A stretch of DNA of 64,000 nucleotides from Desulfoferula sp040751985 (GCA_040751985.1 JBFMFU010000088.1:55272-119271); one strand, 5' to 3'; positions 25,325-34,326 are shown, counted from the first letter of the stretch. Made by a program: numbers and translations. Notes: generated by a model from the letters alone, not told the origin.

Positions 25325-25920
25325 GCCAGGTCCAAAGTGCCGTGGCCGGCCGCCTCCAGGGCGGCGATGATGGGCGCCAGCTCGGTCTTCTTGAGGCGGA
25401 AGGAGTAGACCCGGCGGGGCAGGTCCTGGGAGAGCTGGGCCACGCTGACCACCTCGCCGCCCTGCTTGCGGATGATGCCGTACACCTCTTCCAGGGAGCC
25501 GGAGCCCGGACGCAGGACCACGTCCAGGCGGCTGCTGTCCTCTAGGAGGCCCAAGAGGGCCACGAACACCTTGAGGATGTCGGCCAGGGTGATCATGCCC
25601 ACCAGCCTGTCGCCCTCCAGCACCGGCAGGCCGGTGAGGCGGTGCTGGTGGATGAGCCGGGCCGCCTGATACACCGACTCCTGGGCCTGCACGGTGAGGG
25701 GGTCGTGCTTCATCACGTCGGCCACGGTCAGGTCCTCCAGCAGGGAGGGGAAATAGGCGGTGCGCAGGTCTATGTCGGTTACCAGACCCACCAGACGGCC
25801 GCCCTCCAGCACCGGCAAATGCCGCACCCCATGCTGCTGCATCAGGCCCAGGGCCTCCTGCACCGAGGCCTGGGGCCCGATGGTCCAGGGGTTAGGGCTC
25901 ATGCGATTACTTACTCTCAC
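25321..25920 (-). CDS. CBS domain pair protein with ACT-like C terminus
   Basis: The 199-residue protein has two CBS motifs (about 1-60 and 65-125, each with the HRL/HLPVLEG pattern) that usually bind adenine nucleotides. A C-terminal 70-residue ACT-like segment follows (SRLDVVLRPGSGSLEEVYGIIRKQGGEV). It resembles AcuB-type regulators. The GTG start at 25920 is preceded by AGGAG at eight bases; an ATG at 25902 is the alternative. It is coupled to larE by a four-base overlap. Confidence 0.85.
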   Translation of the reverse strand: MRVSNRMSPNPWTIGPQASVQEALGLMQQHGVRHLPVLEGGRLVGLVTDIDLRTAYFPSLLEDLTVADVMKHDPLTVQAQESVYQAARLIHQHRLTGLPVLEGDRLVGMITLADILKVFVALLGLLEDSSRLDVVLRPGSGSLEEVYGIIRKQGGEVVSVAQLSQDLPRRVYSFRLKKTELAPIIAALEAAGHGTLDLA

Positions 25921-26251
25921 GACCGCGACTCCTGATCAGAGGCAACCATAAGGTATCGAAAACGAACCTCTTTAATTAATGCAATAACAAATTTGCAGGC
26001 GATGCGGGGAAAAAATTTAATTGACCGCCTGGTCATGTTTGCCGGCGACACATATATATAATGCAATTAAAAGGTCTCAGTGCACTAATTTTAACTCGCC
26101 TTGCGTTTTTATGGAGCCCTCACTTCCTGTAACTTGACAATACCGCCGCAAACTCTGTAAGTTAGAGCCATCGGAGGGCGATGGCTTAAAAACCAAATCG
26201 GGTTCCGGGGTGCACCAAACCTGGTCGCCCGCGGGTCGGAGGAGCTAGGGA
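25921..26251. other. AT-rich intergenic region between larE operon and pyrG
   Basis: This 331-base stretch is strikingly AT-rich for this genome and has no supported gene. It separates divergent operons and contains the pyrG promoter at 26134-26163 and a TATATATAAT run near 26053-26062 without a good -35. The leader of pyrG shows no obvious terminator. Confidence 0.5.
26134..26163 (+). promoter_or_regulatory. Promoter for pyrG-kdsA-kdsC
   Basis: TTGACA at 26134-26139, 18 bases, TAAGTT at 26158-26163. The pyrG ATG is at 26252. Confidence 0.55.
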
Positions 26252-27892
26252 ATGACCCCCAAGTTCATCTTCACTACCGGCGGTGTTCTCTCCTCCCTGG
26301 GCAAGGGCCTGGCCTCGGCCTCCATCGGGGCCCTGTTGGAGGCCCGGGGCCTGACCGTGATCCTGCAGAAGCTGGACCCCTACGTCAACGTGGACCCCGG
26401 CACCATGAACCCCTTCCAGCACGGCGAAGTCTACGTCACCGACGACGGTGCCGAGACCGACCTGGACATGGGCCACTACGAGCGCTTCACCCACGCCAAG
26501 ATCAGCAAGAAGTGCAACCACACCACCGGCTCCATCTACTACAGCGTGATCAACAAGGAGCGCCGGGGCGACTATCTGGGCGGCACCGTGCAGATCATCC
26601 CCCACGTCACCGACGAGATCAAGCGGGTCATCCAAAACGTGGTCAACGGCTCGGACCTGGCCATCGTGGAGATCGGCGGCACCGTGGGCGACATCGAGGG
26701 CCTGCCCTTCCTGGAAGCCATCCGCCAGTTCCGCAACGACGTGGGCAAGGAGAACTGCCTGTACATCCACCTGACCCTGGTGCCCTACATCAAGAGCGCC
26801 GGCGAGCTGAAGACCAAGCCCACCCAGCACTCGGTCTCCGAGCTGCGGCGGGTGGGCATCCAGCCCGACATCCTGCTCTGCCGCACCGAGCGGCCGCTGG
26901 ACCGCAACCTGAAGGAGAAGATCGCCCTGTTCTGCAACGTGGAGCCCGAGGCGGTCATCACCGCCGTGGACGTGGAGAGCATCTACGAGGTGCCCCTGAA
27001 GTTCCACGAGCAGGGCCTGGACGAGCAGATCTGCCGCAAGCTCAACATCTGGACCCGCGCCCCCCAGCTCACCGACTGGGAGGACCTGGTCTACAAGATC
27101 AAGAACCCGGCCCACGAGGTGACCATCGCCATGGTGGGCAAATACGTGGACCTCAGGGAATCCTACAAGAGCCTCAACGAGGCCCTGTACCACGGCGGGA
27201 TCGCCAACAACACCAAGGTGCACATCAAATACGTGGACAGCGAGGAGGTGGAGCGCCAGGACGCGGGCATCATCGGCCAGACCGACGGCATTCTGGTGCC
27301 CGGCGGCTTCGGCTCCCGCGGCGTGGAGGGCAAGATCAAGGCCGTGCGTATGGCCCGGGAGCAGCAGATCCCCTACTTCGGCATCTGCTTTGGCCTGCAC
27401 ATGGCGGTGATCGAGTTCGCCCGCAACGTGCTGGGCTGGTCCGAGGCCCACTCCTCGGAGATAGACCCCAATACGCCCTACCCGGTGATATACTTGATGC
27501 GCGAGTGGTTCGACTTTCGCACCCAGCGCATAGAGCGCCGGGACGAGTTGACCGACAAGGGAGGCACCATGCGCCTGGGCGCCTATCCCTGCACGCTCAT
27601 CGAGGGCACCTTGGCCCACAAGGCCTACAAGACGGGCGAGATCAGCGAGCGGCACCGCCACCGCTATGAGTTCAACAACGAGTACAAGCAGGCCCTGGCC
27701 GACAAGGGCCTGGTGGTCAGCGGCACCAGCCCCGACGGCCAGTTGGCCGAGATCGCGGAGCTGCAGGGGCACCCCTGGTTCCTGGGCTGCCAGTTCCACC
27801 CCGAGTTCAAGTCGCGGCCCATGGACCCCCACCCCCTGTTCCGGGAGTTCATCCGGGCCGCCCTGCGCTACAAGAACTCCAAGCAGGCCTGA
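26252..27892 (+). CDS. pyrG: CTP synthase
   Basis: PyrG makes CTP from UTP, ATP and glutamine. The 546-residue protein has the amidoligase domain starting KFIFTTGGVLSSLGKG and a C-terminal class I glutaminase domain with Cys379 in FGICFGLHM, the same position as in E. coli, and a C-terminal HPEF. GTVGDIEG and TKPTQHSV are conserved substrate motifs. Length is normal. GGAGG lies before the ATG. It is followed after two bases by kdsA, the common pyrG-kdsA arrangement of Gram-negative bacteria. Confidence 0.97.
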   Translation: MTPKFIFTTGGVLSSLGKGLASASIGALLEARGLTVILQKLDPYVNVDPGTMNPFQHGEVYVTDDGAETDLDMGHYERFTHAKISKKCNHTTGSIYYSVINKERRGDYLGGTVQIIPHVTDEIKRVIQNVVNGSDLAIVEIGGTVGDIEGLPFLEAIRQFRNDVGKENCLYIHLTLVPYIKSAGELKTKPTQHSVSELRRVGIQPDILLCRTERPLDRNLKEKIALFCNVEPEAVITAVDVESIYEVPLKFHEQGLDEQICRKLNIWTRAPQLTDWEDLVYKIKNPAHEVTIAMVGKYVDLRESYKSLNEALYHGGIANNTKVHIKYVDSEEVERQDAGIIGQTDGILVPGGFGSRGVEGKIKAVRMAREQQIPYFGICFGLHMAVIEFARNVLGWSEAHSSEIDPNTPYPVIYLMREWFDFRTQRIERRDELTDKGGTMRLGAYPCTLIEGTLAHKAYKTGEISERHRHRYEFNNEYKQALADKGLVVSGTSPDGQLAEIAELQGHPWFLGCQFHPEFKSRPMDPHPLFREFIRAALRYKNSKQA

Positions 27893-27894
27893 GC

Positions 27895-28725
27895 ATGACT
27901 GAGCCCCAGCCCAGCGTCATCCTGGGCGGCCGCCCTTTCGGCCGGGAGCGCTTCTTCGCCATCTGCGGCCCCTGTGTCATCGAGACGCCGGAGCTGACCC
28001 TGGCCATCGCCGAGCGCCTGGCCGCCGTGTCCGCCGAGCTGGACCTGCCCCTGATCTTCAAGGCCAGCTACGACAAGGCCAACCGCACCAGCGTGCAGAG
28101 CTTCCGGGGGCCGGGCCTGGAGCCCGGCCTGGACATCCTGGCCCGGGTCAAGGCCGCCAGCGGCCTGCCGGTGATATCTGACATCCACCACCCGGAGCAG
28201 GCCGTGGCCGCGGCCCAGGTGCTGGACGTGCTGCAGATACCGGCCTTCCTCTGCCGCCAGACCGATCTGTTGGTGGCCGCCGGCCGCACCGGCCGGCCGG
28301 TGAACGTCAAGAAGGGCCAGTTCATGGCCCCCCACGACATCGGCCCCATCCTGGACAAGATACGCTCCACCGGCAACCAGGCCGTGTGGCTCACCGAGCG
28401 CGGCTCCAGCTTCGGCTACAACAACCTGGTGGTGGACATGCGCTCCATCGGCGTGATGCAGGGCTTCGGGGTGCCGGTGGTGATGGACGCCACCCACAGC
28501 GTGCAGCTGCCCGGCGGCCTGGGCACGGCCAGCGGCGGCGACCGGCGCTTCGCCCCGGCCCTGGCCCGGGCCGCGGTGGCCGCCGGCGCCGACGCCGTGT
28601 TCCTGGAGGTGCACCCGGACCCGGACCGGGCCCTGTGCGACGGGCCCAACACCCTGCCCCTGGATCAGGTGGCCGGCCTGCTGCGGCAGCTGAAAGAAAT
28701 CCACGCCCTGGTCAGAAGCGGATAA
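27895..28725 (+). CDS. kdsA: 3-deoxy-8-phosphooctulonate synthase
   Basis: KdsA condenses arabinose 5-phosphate and phosphoenolpyruvate to Kdo 8-phosphate for lipopolysaccharide. The 276-residue protein shows FAICGPCVIE, KASYDKANRTS, SDIHHPEQ, KKGQFMAP and TERGSSFGYNNLVVDMR, and VMDATHSVQLPG. The first position of the metal-ligand motif is Cys (GPCVIE), which is common to many KdsA; I cannot tell from this alone whether it is metal-dependent. It sits between pyrG and kdsC in one operon. Confidence 0.96.
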   Translation: MTEPQPSVILGGRPFGRERFFAICGPCVIETPELTLAIAERLAAVSAELDLPLIFKASYDKANRTSVQSFRGPGLEPGLDILARVKAASGLPVISDIHHPEQAVAAAQVLDVLQIPAFLCRQTDLLVAAGRTGRPVNVKKGQFMAPHDIGPILDKIRSTGNQAVWLTERGSSFGYNNLVVDMRSIGVMQGFGVPVVMDATHSVQLPGGLGTASGGDRRFAPALARAAVAAGADAVFLEVHPDPDRALCDGPNTLPLDQVAGLLRQLKEIHALVRSG

Positions 28726-28730
28726 CGGAC

Positions 28731-29264
28731 ATGAACGAGTTCTCCCCCCGCCAGAAGGCGGCCCGCATCAAGTTGCTGGTGCTGGACATCGACGGCGTGC
28801 TCACCGACGGCCGGGTGGTCTACGACGACAGCGGCCGCGAGATAAAGTTCTTCGACATCAAGGACGGCCACGGCCTGAAGCTGCTGCAGCGGGCCGGCTA
28901 TGGCATCGTGCTGCTCTCGGGCCGCAAGTCCGCGGCCAACCGGGCCCGGGCCCAGGAGCTGGGCATCGCGGCTCTCATCGAGGACGCCAAGATCAAGCTG
29001 CCGGTGCTGGAGAAGATCATGGCCCAGCTCAAGCTGCAGCCCGAGGAGGTGGCCTATATGGGCGACGACCTCATCGACCTGCCGCCCATGCGAGCCTGCG
29101 GCCTGGCCATGGCCCCGGCCGACGCCTGGGACCCGGTCAAGCAGGCGGCCCACTGGATCGCCTCCCGGCCCGGCGGCCAGGGCGCGGTGCGCGAGGCCTG
29201 CGAGTTTCTCTTGAAAAGCTCCGGCAAGTGGGACGAGGTCACGGAGCGATATTTCCAGAACTAA
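28731..29264 (+). CDS. kdsC: Kdo 8-phosphate phosphatase
   Basis: KdsC removes phosphate from Kdo 8-phosphate, the step after KdsA. The 177-residue HAD protein has D19-I-D21-G-V-L-T-D-G, the second HAD motif LLSGRKS, the Lys region KIKLPVLEKI and the acidic motif YMGDDLIDLP. It is a minimal tetramer-forming C0-type HAD phosphatase. The ATG at 28731 lies five bases after the kdsA stop; the frame upstream of it is a shadow of kdsA. Confidence 0.95.
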   Translation: MNEFSPRQKAARIKLLVLDIDGVLTDGRVVYDDSGREIKFFDIKDGHGLKLLQRAGYGIVLLSGRKSAANRARAQELGIAALIEDAKIKLPVLEKIMAQLKLQPEEVAYMGDDLIDLPPMRACGLAMAPADAWDPVKQAAHWIASRPGGQGAVREACEFLLKSSGKWDEVTERYFQN

Positions 29265-29562
29265 CCCCTGCTCTCGCCCCAGGCACCCGAGAGCGCCCGC
29301 GGGCCGGCCGGCGCCGGCCGAATGCAGCTCTGGCCCTGGCGGCCCACCATATTGCTGGGAAAAAATAACTAAATAATTTGATTGACAATTATGGGAAAAT
29401 GTTTATTCTAGCTTATGAAACTGGCCGATTAGCCCAAACCTTCCGGTAGACGTGCTATCGCATGACGCGCGCATTTTACCCGACAAGTTAGGCTTATTGG
29501 CTCTCTTCCGCCGATCCCTGGCAGGGTGGCGGCGCATTTTCCATTGGAGGAGTCTGAAAGAG
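29265..29562. other. AT-rich gap with promoter and long leader of RRM gene
   Basis: No gene is supported here. The first 80 bases are GC-rich; then comes an AT-rich segment with the RRM promoter (29382-29409) and a leader of about 145 bases before the start codon at 29563. Confidence 0.5.
29382..29409 (+). promoter_or_regulatory. Promoter for RRM protein gene
   Basis: TTGACA at 29382-29387, 16 bases, TATTCT at 29404-29409, in AT-rich sequence. Confidence 0.6.
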
Positions 29563-29832
29563 ATGGGAAAGAACATCTACGTAGGCAACTTGGCGTTCAA
29601 CACCACTGAAGAGGGCCTGCGCAGCGCATTCGAGCAGTACGGCACCGTGCTCTCGGCCAAGATCATCACCGACCGGGAGACCGGCAGATCGCGCGGTTTT
29701 GGTTTCGTGGAGATGGAAGGCGACGCGGCCGACGCGGCCATCCAGGCCATGAACGGCCGGGACCTTGACGGCCGCGCCCTCAAGGTCAACGAGGCCCGGC
29801 CCCGCGAGTCTCGTCCGCCCAAACGCTGGTAA
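29563..29832 (+). CDS. RNA-binding protein with a single RRM
   Basis: The 89-residue protein is one RNA recognition motif with RNP2 (IYVGNL, 5-10) and RNP1 (RSRGFGFVEM, about 42-51), plus a short basic C-terminal tail (RPRESRPPKRW). Such small bacterial RRM proteins are often induced by cold and bind single-stranded RNA; the long leader here fits post-transcriptional control. The ATG at 29563 follows TGGAGGAG about ten bases upstream. A frame extending to 29452 is leader sequence. Confidence 0.92.
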   Translation: MGKNIYVGNLAFNTTEEGLRSAFEQYGTVLSAKIITDRETGRSRGFGFVEMEGDAADAAIQAMNGRDLDGRALKVNEARPRESRPPKRW

Positions 29833-29872
29833 AGCACCGGCGTCCCGCGGCGCTGCTACAAACTATCGACCA

Positions 29873-29920
29873 TTAAGAGAACCCCCGCTCCGCGCCGGAG
29901 ACGGGGGCTTCTCTTAATTT
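29873..29920. terminator. Bidirectional rho-independent terminator
   Basis: A long stem built from AAGAGA/TCTCTT and CCCCG/CGGGG with CTCCG/CGGAG at the top, flanked by A and T runs, closes the RRM transcript. Confidence 0.8.
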
Positions 29921-29944
29921 GGCTTGGCACCGGCCAGACTAACG

Positions 29945-29971
29945 AAAAAGGAGCCCCTCGCGGGGCTCCTT
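29945..29971 (-). terminator. Rho-independent terminator after iorB
   Basis: A ten-pair perfect stem (29948-29957 with 29962-29971) is followed on the minus strand by TTTTTCG. It ends the iorA-iorB transcript. Confidence 0.8.
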
Positions 29972-29990
29972 GTGTCTTCTCGGCGCCTGG

Positions 29991-30578
29991 TTAGGCCGCG
30001 GCCTGGTAGCCCAGGTCAAAGGCCTTGAGGTTGCTCTCGACGAAGCGCTTCTTGGTCTGGCTGCGGATCACCTTTTTCATGGTCTTGACCGGGATGGGCA
30101 GCTTGGCCGCTGCGAACAGGGCTCCCAGCATGACCATGTTCAGGCTGAGCGGGTTCAGGGCCTTCTCGGCCAGGCCCTGGCCGTCGAAGGCCACCACCTT
30201 TCTGACCTTCTTCTGCAGGTAGGCCACCGACTTTCCCGGCTCCGGGTAAGGCGCCATGCCGATGGCCACCGTGAACGGCGGCAAAGGCCGGGTGTTGGTT
30301 ATCACCAGGCTGTCCTGGTTGGCCTTGGACAGCAGGCGCAGGGCCTCCACCGGTTCAAAGGCCACCAGCACGTCGGCCTCGCCGTTGGAGACGATGGGGC
30401 TGGTGGCCTCGCCCAGAATCACCGCCGACTCCACCACGCCGCCGCGCTGGGCCATGCCGTGGATCTCGCTGACCACCACATGCTGGCCGGCCTCCAGGGC
30501 CGCCTGACCCAGCAGGTTGCTGGCCAGCAGGTTGCCCTGGCCGCCTACGCCCACGAAGACTATGCGTTGGGTGCTCAT
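29991..30578 (-). CDS. iorB: Indolepyruvate ferredoxin oxidoreductase, beta subunit
   Basis: IorB is the gamma-type catalytic subunit of the oxygen-sensitive oxidoreductase that converts aryl-pyruvates plus CoA to aryl-acetyl-CoA, CO2 and reduced ferredoxin. The 195-residue protein has RIVFVGVGGQGN at the N terminus and SEIHGMAQRGGVVES, both diagnostic. Its ATG overlaps the iorA stop by four bases, so the two are translationally coupled. Confidence 0.93.
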   Translation of the reverse strand: MSTQRIVFVGVGGQGNLLASNLLGQAALEAGQHVVVSEIHGMAQRGGVVESAVILGEATSPIVSNGEADVLVAFEPVEALRLLSKANQDSLVITNTRPLPPFTVAIGMAPYPEPGKSVAYLQKKVRKVVAFDGQGLAEKALNPLSLNMVMLGALFAAAKLPIPVKTMKKVIRSQTKKRFVESNLKAFDLGYQAAA

Positions 30579-32485
30579 GATACCTCCTCAGCCCGGACCG
30601 GCAGGATGGCGTTCTCCGGGCAGATCTGGGCGCAGAGCGCGCAGCCGATGCACTGCAGGGCGTTGATCTTGGCCTGGCCGTTCTCCACGTACATGGCCGG
30701 GCAGGCCACCTTGTTGATGCAGTCCATGTGGTGCTTGCACTTGGACTCCACCACCTGGAAGGGCTTGCGGGTGCGCGGGGCCACCCGGCGAGCGAATAAG
30801 GGGCACAGCTCCTGGCTTATGATCACCGAAACGCCCTGGAAGGCCACCGCTTCTTCGATGGCCTTCATGGACGAGCGCACCTTGAAGGGTTTGATGGTGG
30901 CCACGTGCTGCACGCCCAGGCCCCGGATCAGGGGCTCCAGGGGGATGTGGGTGGTGCTGTCGCCGATGGCCTGGGTGTTCACGCCGGGGTGGGGCTGGTG
31001 GCCGGTCATGGCCGTGGTGCCGTTGTCCAGGATCACCAGGGTGAAGTTGTGGTTGTTGTGCACCGCGTTGACTAGGCCGGTGATGCCGCTGTGGAAGAAG
31101 GTGCTGTCGCCGATGAAGCTGACCACCTTCTGGTCCGTGGCCCGGGAGAAGCCGCCGGCGCTACTCACCGAGCTGCCCATGCAGATCAGGAAGTCCGCGG
31201 CCTTGATGGGCGGCAGCAGGCCCAGGGTGTAGCAGCCGATGTCCGAAGGATAGATGGCGTCGTCGCCCAGGAGCTGCTTGACCGCGTAATAGGTGGCCCG
31301 GTGGGGGCAGCCAGCGCAGAGGTTTGGCGGCCGCCCGGGCGGGGCGGGCATGTCCCCCAGGTCCAGCTCGGTCTTGACCGCGGCCTTGAGGCCGAAGCAC
31401 TTGGCCATGGCCTGGCGCACCAGGCGGGGGTTGTACTCAAAGGCCCGGCTGAAGAAGGCCGGCGGCTCCAGGTCCACGGACTTGGCCGGCACCTGACCCT
31501 TCATCTTGCCCGCGATGGCGGTCTTGATGCCGTACTCTTGGGCGATGGAGCGCAGCGCCTCCTCCAAGATGGGCTCCAACTCCTCCACCACCAGGACCTT
31601 CTTCACGCTCCCCAGGAAGCGGGCGATCTTCTTCTCGGGCAGGGGCCAGCTCATGCCCAGGGTCAGCACCTTGATCTTGCTCTTGGCCCCCAGGTCGGCG
31701 ATGGCGTCCTGCACGTAGTTGGCGCAGACGCCGCTGGTCACCACGCCCCAGGACCCGCGGCCGCTGATGGCGTTGTAGGGGCTCTGCTCGCTGATCTCCC
31801 GGAGCTGGTTCTGGATGCGCAGCAGGCGCAGGTGCAGGTTGCGGCTCACCGCCGGCACCGTGACGTACTGCATGGGCGCCTTGACGAACTTGGCCTTGGT
31901 CTTCACCGGCGTCAGTTTGGCGAAGGTCACCGCTTCGCGGGTGTGGTTCACCCGGGTGGTGGTGCGCAGCAGCACCGGCGTCTTCAACTGCTCGGAGATC
32001 TCGAAGCCGTACTTGACCATCTCCTTGGCCTGGGCTGGGCCGGCCGGCTCCAGCATGGGCAGGCCGCTCAGGCGGGCGTAGTAGCGGTTGTCCTGCTCGT
32101 TCTGGCTGGAAAACAGGGAGGGGTCGTCGGCGGTGAGGATTAGCATGCCCGCGTTGGTGCCCACATAGGCCAGGGTCATCAGGGGGTCGGCGGCCACGTT
32201 CATACCCACGTGCTTCATGGTGCACAGGGTCTTGATGCCGGCCGCGGCCGCGCCGGCCGCGCACTCCAGGGCCACCTTTTCGTTGGTGGAGTACTCGAAG
32301 TAGTACTTCACCTTGTCCGGGTAGCTCTTGCGGAGACTGTAAAGGGTGTCCGGGACCTCCGAGGAGGGGGTCCCGGGATAGCAGGTGGCAAAGGCCACGC
32401 CCGCCTCCAGGGCGCCGCGTACTATGGCCTCATTGCCCAGCAGCAGGTGCTGCTTGCCTCCTGAAGGGGACAGGAGTACGTCCAT
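30575..32485 (-). CDS. iorA: Indolepyruvate ferredoxin oxidoreductase, alpha subunit
   Basis: IorA carries thiamine diphosphate and the ferredoxin-type clusters. The 636-residue protein has an N-terminal pyrimidine-binding domain (LLGNEAIVRGALEAGVAFATCYPGTPSSE), a central CAGCPHR, the TPP-binding segment FIGDSTFFHSG to ILDNGTTAMTGHQPHPG, and two C-terminal 4Fe-4S motifs (CKHHMDCINKVACP; CIGCALCAQICPEN). It reduces ferredoxin that could feed the Rnf complex encoded two kilobases away. A promoter lies about 145 bases upstream. Confidence 0.95.
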   Translation of the reverse strand: MDVLLSPSGGKQHLLLGNEAIVRGALEAGVAFATCYPGTPSSEVPDTLYSLRKSYPDKVKYYFEYSTNEKVALECAAGAAAAGIKTLCTMKHVGMNVAADPLMTLAYVGTNAGMLILTADDPSLFSSQNEQDNRYYARLSGLPMLEPAGPAQAKEMVKYGFEISEQLKTPVLLRTTTRVNHTREAVTFAKLTPVKTKAKFVKAPMQYVTVPAVSRNLHLRLLRIQNQLREISEQSPYNAISGRGSWGVVTSGVCANYVQDAIADLGAKSKIKVLTLGMSWPLPEKKIARFLGSVKKVLVVEELEPILEEALRSIAQEYGIKTAIAGKMKGQVPAKSVDLEPPAFFSRAFEYNPRLVRQAMAKCFGLKAAVKTELDLGDMPAPPGRPPNLCAGCPHRATYYAVKQLLGDDAIYPSDIGCYTLGLLPPIKAADFLICMGSSVSSAGGFSRATDQKVVSFIGDSTFFHSGITGLVNAVHNNHNFTLVILDNGTTAMTGHQPHPGVNTQAIGDSTTHIPLEPLIRGLGVQHVATIKPFKVRSSMKAIEEAVAFQGVSVIISQELCPLFARRVAPRTRKPFQVVESKCKHHMDCINKVACPAMYVENGQAKINALQCIGCALCAQICPENAILPVRAEEVS

Positions 32486-32628
32486 GATTGCTTACTCCGG
32501 CCAGGTTGGGGTTTGGTTAATAGCTCCGCGAGGGCCTAGGGCCCCGCTGCATGGGGCATAACCATCGCTGCGCCGGCCTGGCGGCTCGCGCTCGATAGCC
32601 ACATGGTAGCTACAAAATGACTATGGTG

Positions 32629-32658
32629 ACTGTAGACTTCCAAGCCCGCGCCTGTCAA
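32629..32658 (-). promoter_or_regulatory. Promoter for iorAB
   Basis: On the minus strand TTGACA (32658-32653) is followed by 18 bases and TACAGT (32634-32629). Confidence 0.6.
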
Positions 32659-32725
32659 GAATAAAAGCGCCTGCGGCCCGCCCGCCGACCCTGGGTCAAG
32701 TTAGCAAATTACCGATGCGTTTGCA

Positions 32726-32754
32726 TTGACTTTAGCCGGCCCCTGGTTTAAGGT
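32726..32754 (+). promoter_or_regulatory. Promoter for response regulator and hybrid kinase
   Basis: TTGACT at 32726-32731, 17 bases, TAAGGT at 32749-32754. The first start codon is at 32802. Confidence 0.55.
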
Positions 32755-32801
32755 TCTAGCGATTTTAGAGGCCCCTTCATTTTTCGCCGCGGGTGGAGAG
32801 C

Positions 32802-33194
32802 ATGGCAAAAATCCTCATCATTGACGACGACGACGACTTCCGGGCTGCGTCCACCGCCATCCTGGAGGCGGCTGGTCATACCGTGTTCAGCGCCTCGGAC
32901 GGCAAGGTCGGCCTGGAGATGGTCAAGGCCCAGGACCCGGACCTGATCATCTTGGACATCATGATGGACTCCATCTACGAAGGGTTCTCGGTGATCACCA
33001 CGCTGCGCGCCACGCCGGAGTACATGGACTACCGCGACATCCCGGTGTTGATGTGCTCGGCGGTCAAGCAGATCACCGGCGAACGCTTTAACATCCCGGC
33101 CGAGGCCCGCATCGCCAAGGGCGACGAATACCTGGACAAGCCCTTTTCCTCCCAAGAGCTGCTGGGGAAAGTCGACAAACTGCTGGCAGAGTAA
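32802..33194 (+). CDS. Stand-alone response regulator receiver protein
   Basis: The 130-residue product is a receiver domain only: ILIIDDDDDF (acidic pocket), phosphoacceptor Asp52 in LIILDIMMD, and DEYLDKPF with the conserved Lys near the end. A loop of about ten residues around SAVKQITGERFNIPAEARIAKG is longer than usual. The ATG at 32802 follows GGAG; a GTG at 32793 is possible. The hybrid kinase gene follows 12 bases downstream, so the pair probably signals together. Confidence 0.9.
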   Translation: MAKILIIDDDDDFRAASTAILEAAGHTVFSASDGKVGLEMVKAQDPDLIILDIMMDSIYEGFSVITTLRATPEYMDYRDIPVLMCSAVKQITGERFNIPAEARIAKGDEYLDKPFSSQELLGKVDKLLAE

Positions 33195-33206
33195 GGGCAG
33201 CTTTTC

Positions 33207-34304
33207 ATGGCCCCCAGGCCCCAGGCGCACATTCTGTGCATTGACGACGACGAGATCGCCCGGGAGTCAGCCCAGGCGTTGCTCTCGCGTTGGGGCTACC
33301 GGGTCAGTCTGGCCTCCAGCGGCCAGGCCGGCCTGGAGTTGATCGACATGGATCCGCCGGACCTGGCCCTGGTGGACCTGCAGATGCCCGGCCTCAACGG
33401 CCTGCAGGTCCTGGAGCAGGTCTCCGGCAGCCACCCGGACATCATCCTGATCATGGTCACCGGCCACGCCACCCTGCGCAAGGCGGTGGAGGCCATGAAG
33501 CAGGGCGCCTACGACTTCATCTCCAAGCCCTTCCCGCCCGACGAACTGCGCCTGGCCGTGGAGCGCGGCCTGGAGCGGCGGCGCCTGATCCTGGAGACCA
33601 AGGCCCTGCGCGAGGAAAAGGCGCGCATGGAAGCCAACTTCATGACCCTGGTCTCCCACCAGATGCGCTCGCCCCTGGCCGCGGTGCGCCAGCTATTGGA
33701 GGTGCCGGCCAGTCAGGCCCGCGGCCCCCTGCCCCCCGCCTACCGCGACTTCATCACCCGGGCCGTGACCCGCCTGGACCTCTTGATGCAGAGCATCAAC
33801 GCCTGGCTGGCCATGAGCCGGCTGGACGAGGAAGGCATCAACGAGCGCAAGATCGATGTCTCCTTCAGCCAGATCATCAAGGACCTGGTGCGCCGGGTGG
33901 AGGAAGAGGTCCGCCTGGCCGGCCAGACCCTGGAGGTGCAGGCCCCGGAACAGGACTGCACCCTGGAGGTGGACCTGGAGAGCCTGCGCGAGGCCCTGTA
34001 CAACCTGGCCAGCAACGCGGTCAAGTACAACCGCCCCCAGGGCCGGCTGCTGATCAGCGGCCGCATCCTGGACCAGCAGGTGGAGGTCGCGGTCAGCGAC
34101 CAGGGGCCGGGCATTCCGGAAAAAGAGCAGGCCTATATCTTCAACGAGTTTTACCGCTCCAAGAGCCGGGAGGTGAAATCCAAGCCCGGCATCGGCTTGG
34201 GGCTGTCCATCGCCCGCCGGGTGATCAAGGCCCACGGCGGGGATATACTGGTACGTTCCCAGCCCGGGCAGGGGGCCACATTTACGGCGGTGCTGCCGCG
34301 CTGA
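33207..34304 (+). CDS. Receiver-histidine kinase hybrid
   Basis: The 365-residue protein has an N-terminal receiver (IDDDE at 12-16, phosphoacceptor Asp57, FISKPFPP) joined by a short coiled coil to a HisKA domain with His151 in LVSHQMRSPLAAV. An HATPase domain follows (NLASNAVKYN, SDQGPGIPEKE, GIGLGLSIARR). There is no membrane segment or other sensor domain, so it acts in the cytosol and its input is probably phosphotransfer to the receiver. The downstream rnf operon has its own promoter. Confidence 0.93.
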   Translation: MAPRPQAHILCIDDDEIARESAQALLSRWGYRVSLASSGQAGLELIDMDPPDLALVDLQMPGLNGLQVLEQVSGSHPDIILIMVTGHATLRKAVEAMKQGAYDFISKPFPPDELRLAVERGLERRRLILETKALREEKARMEANFMTLVSHQMRSPLAAVRQLLEVPASQARGPLPPAYRDFITRAVTRLDLLMQSINAWLAMSRLDEEGINERKIDVSFSQIIKDLVRRVEEEVRLAGQTLEVQAPEQDCTLEVDLESLREALYNLASNAVKYNRPQGRLLISGRILDQQVEVAVSDQGPGIPEKEQAYIFNEFYRSKSREVKSKPGIGLGLSIARRVIKAHGGDILVRSQPGQGATFTAVLPR

Positions 34305-34326
34305 CTGGGCGGCGGGCCGGTGAAGG

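Larger units (their letters stand above)
32486..32801. other. Divergent regulatory region between iorA and response regulator
   Basis: No gene is supported. The region holds the iorA promoter (minus strand), a leader of about 137 bases for iorA with small inverted repeats (GGGCC/GGCCC around 32535-32547 and a TAGC/GCTA pair near 32596-32613), and the promoter of the response-regulator gene. Confidence 0.5.

Noticed and set aside
26186..27832. Long minus-strand frame antisense to pyrG (548 residues)
   Set aside because: Composition is a codon-bias shadow (Val, Leu, His, Gly); pyrG is unambiguous.
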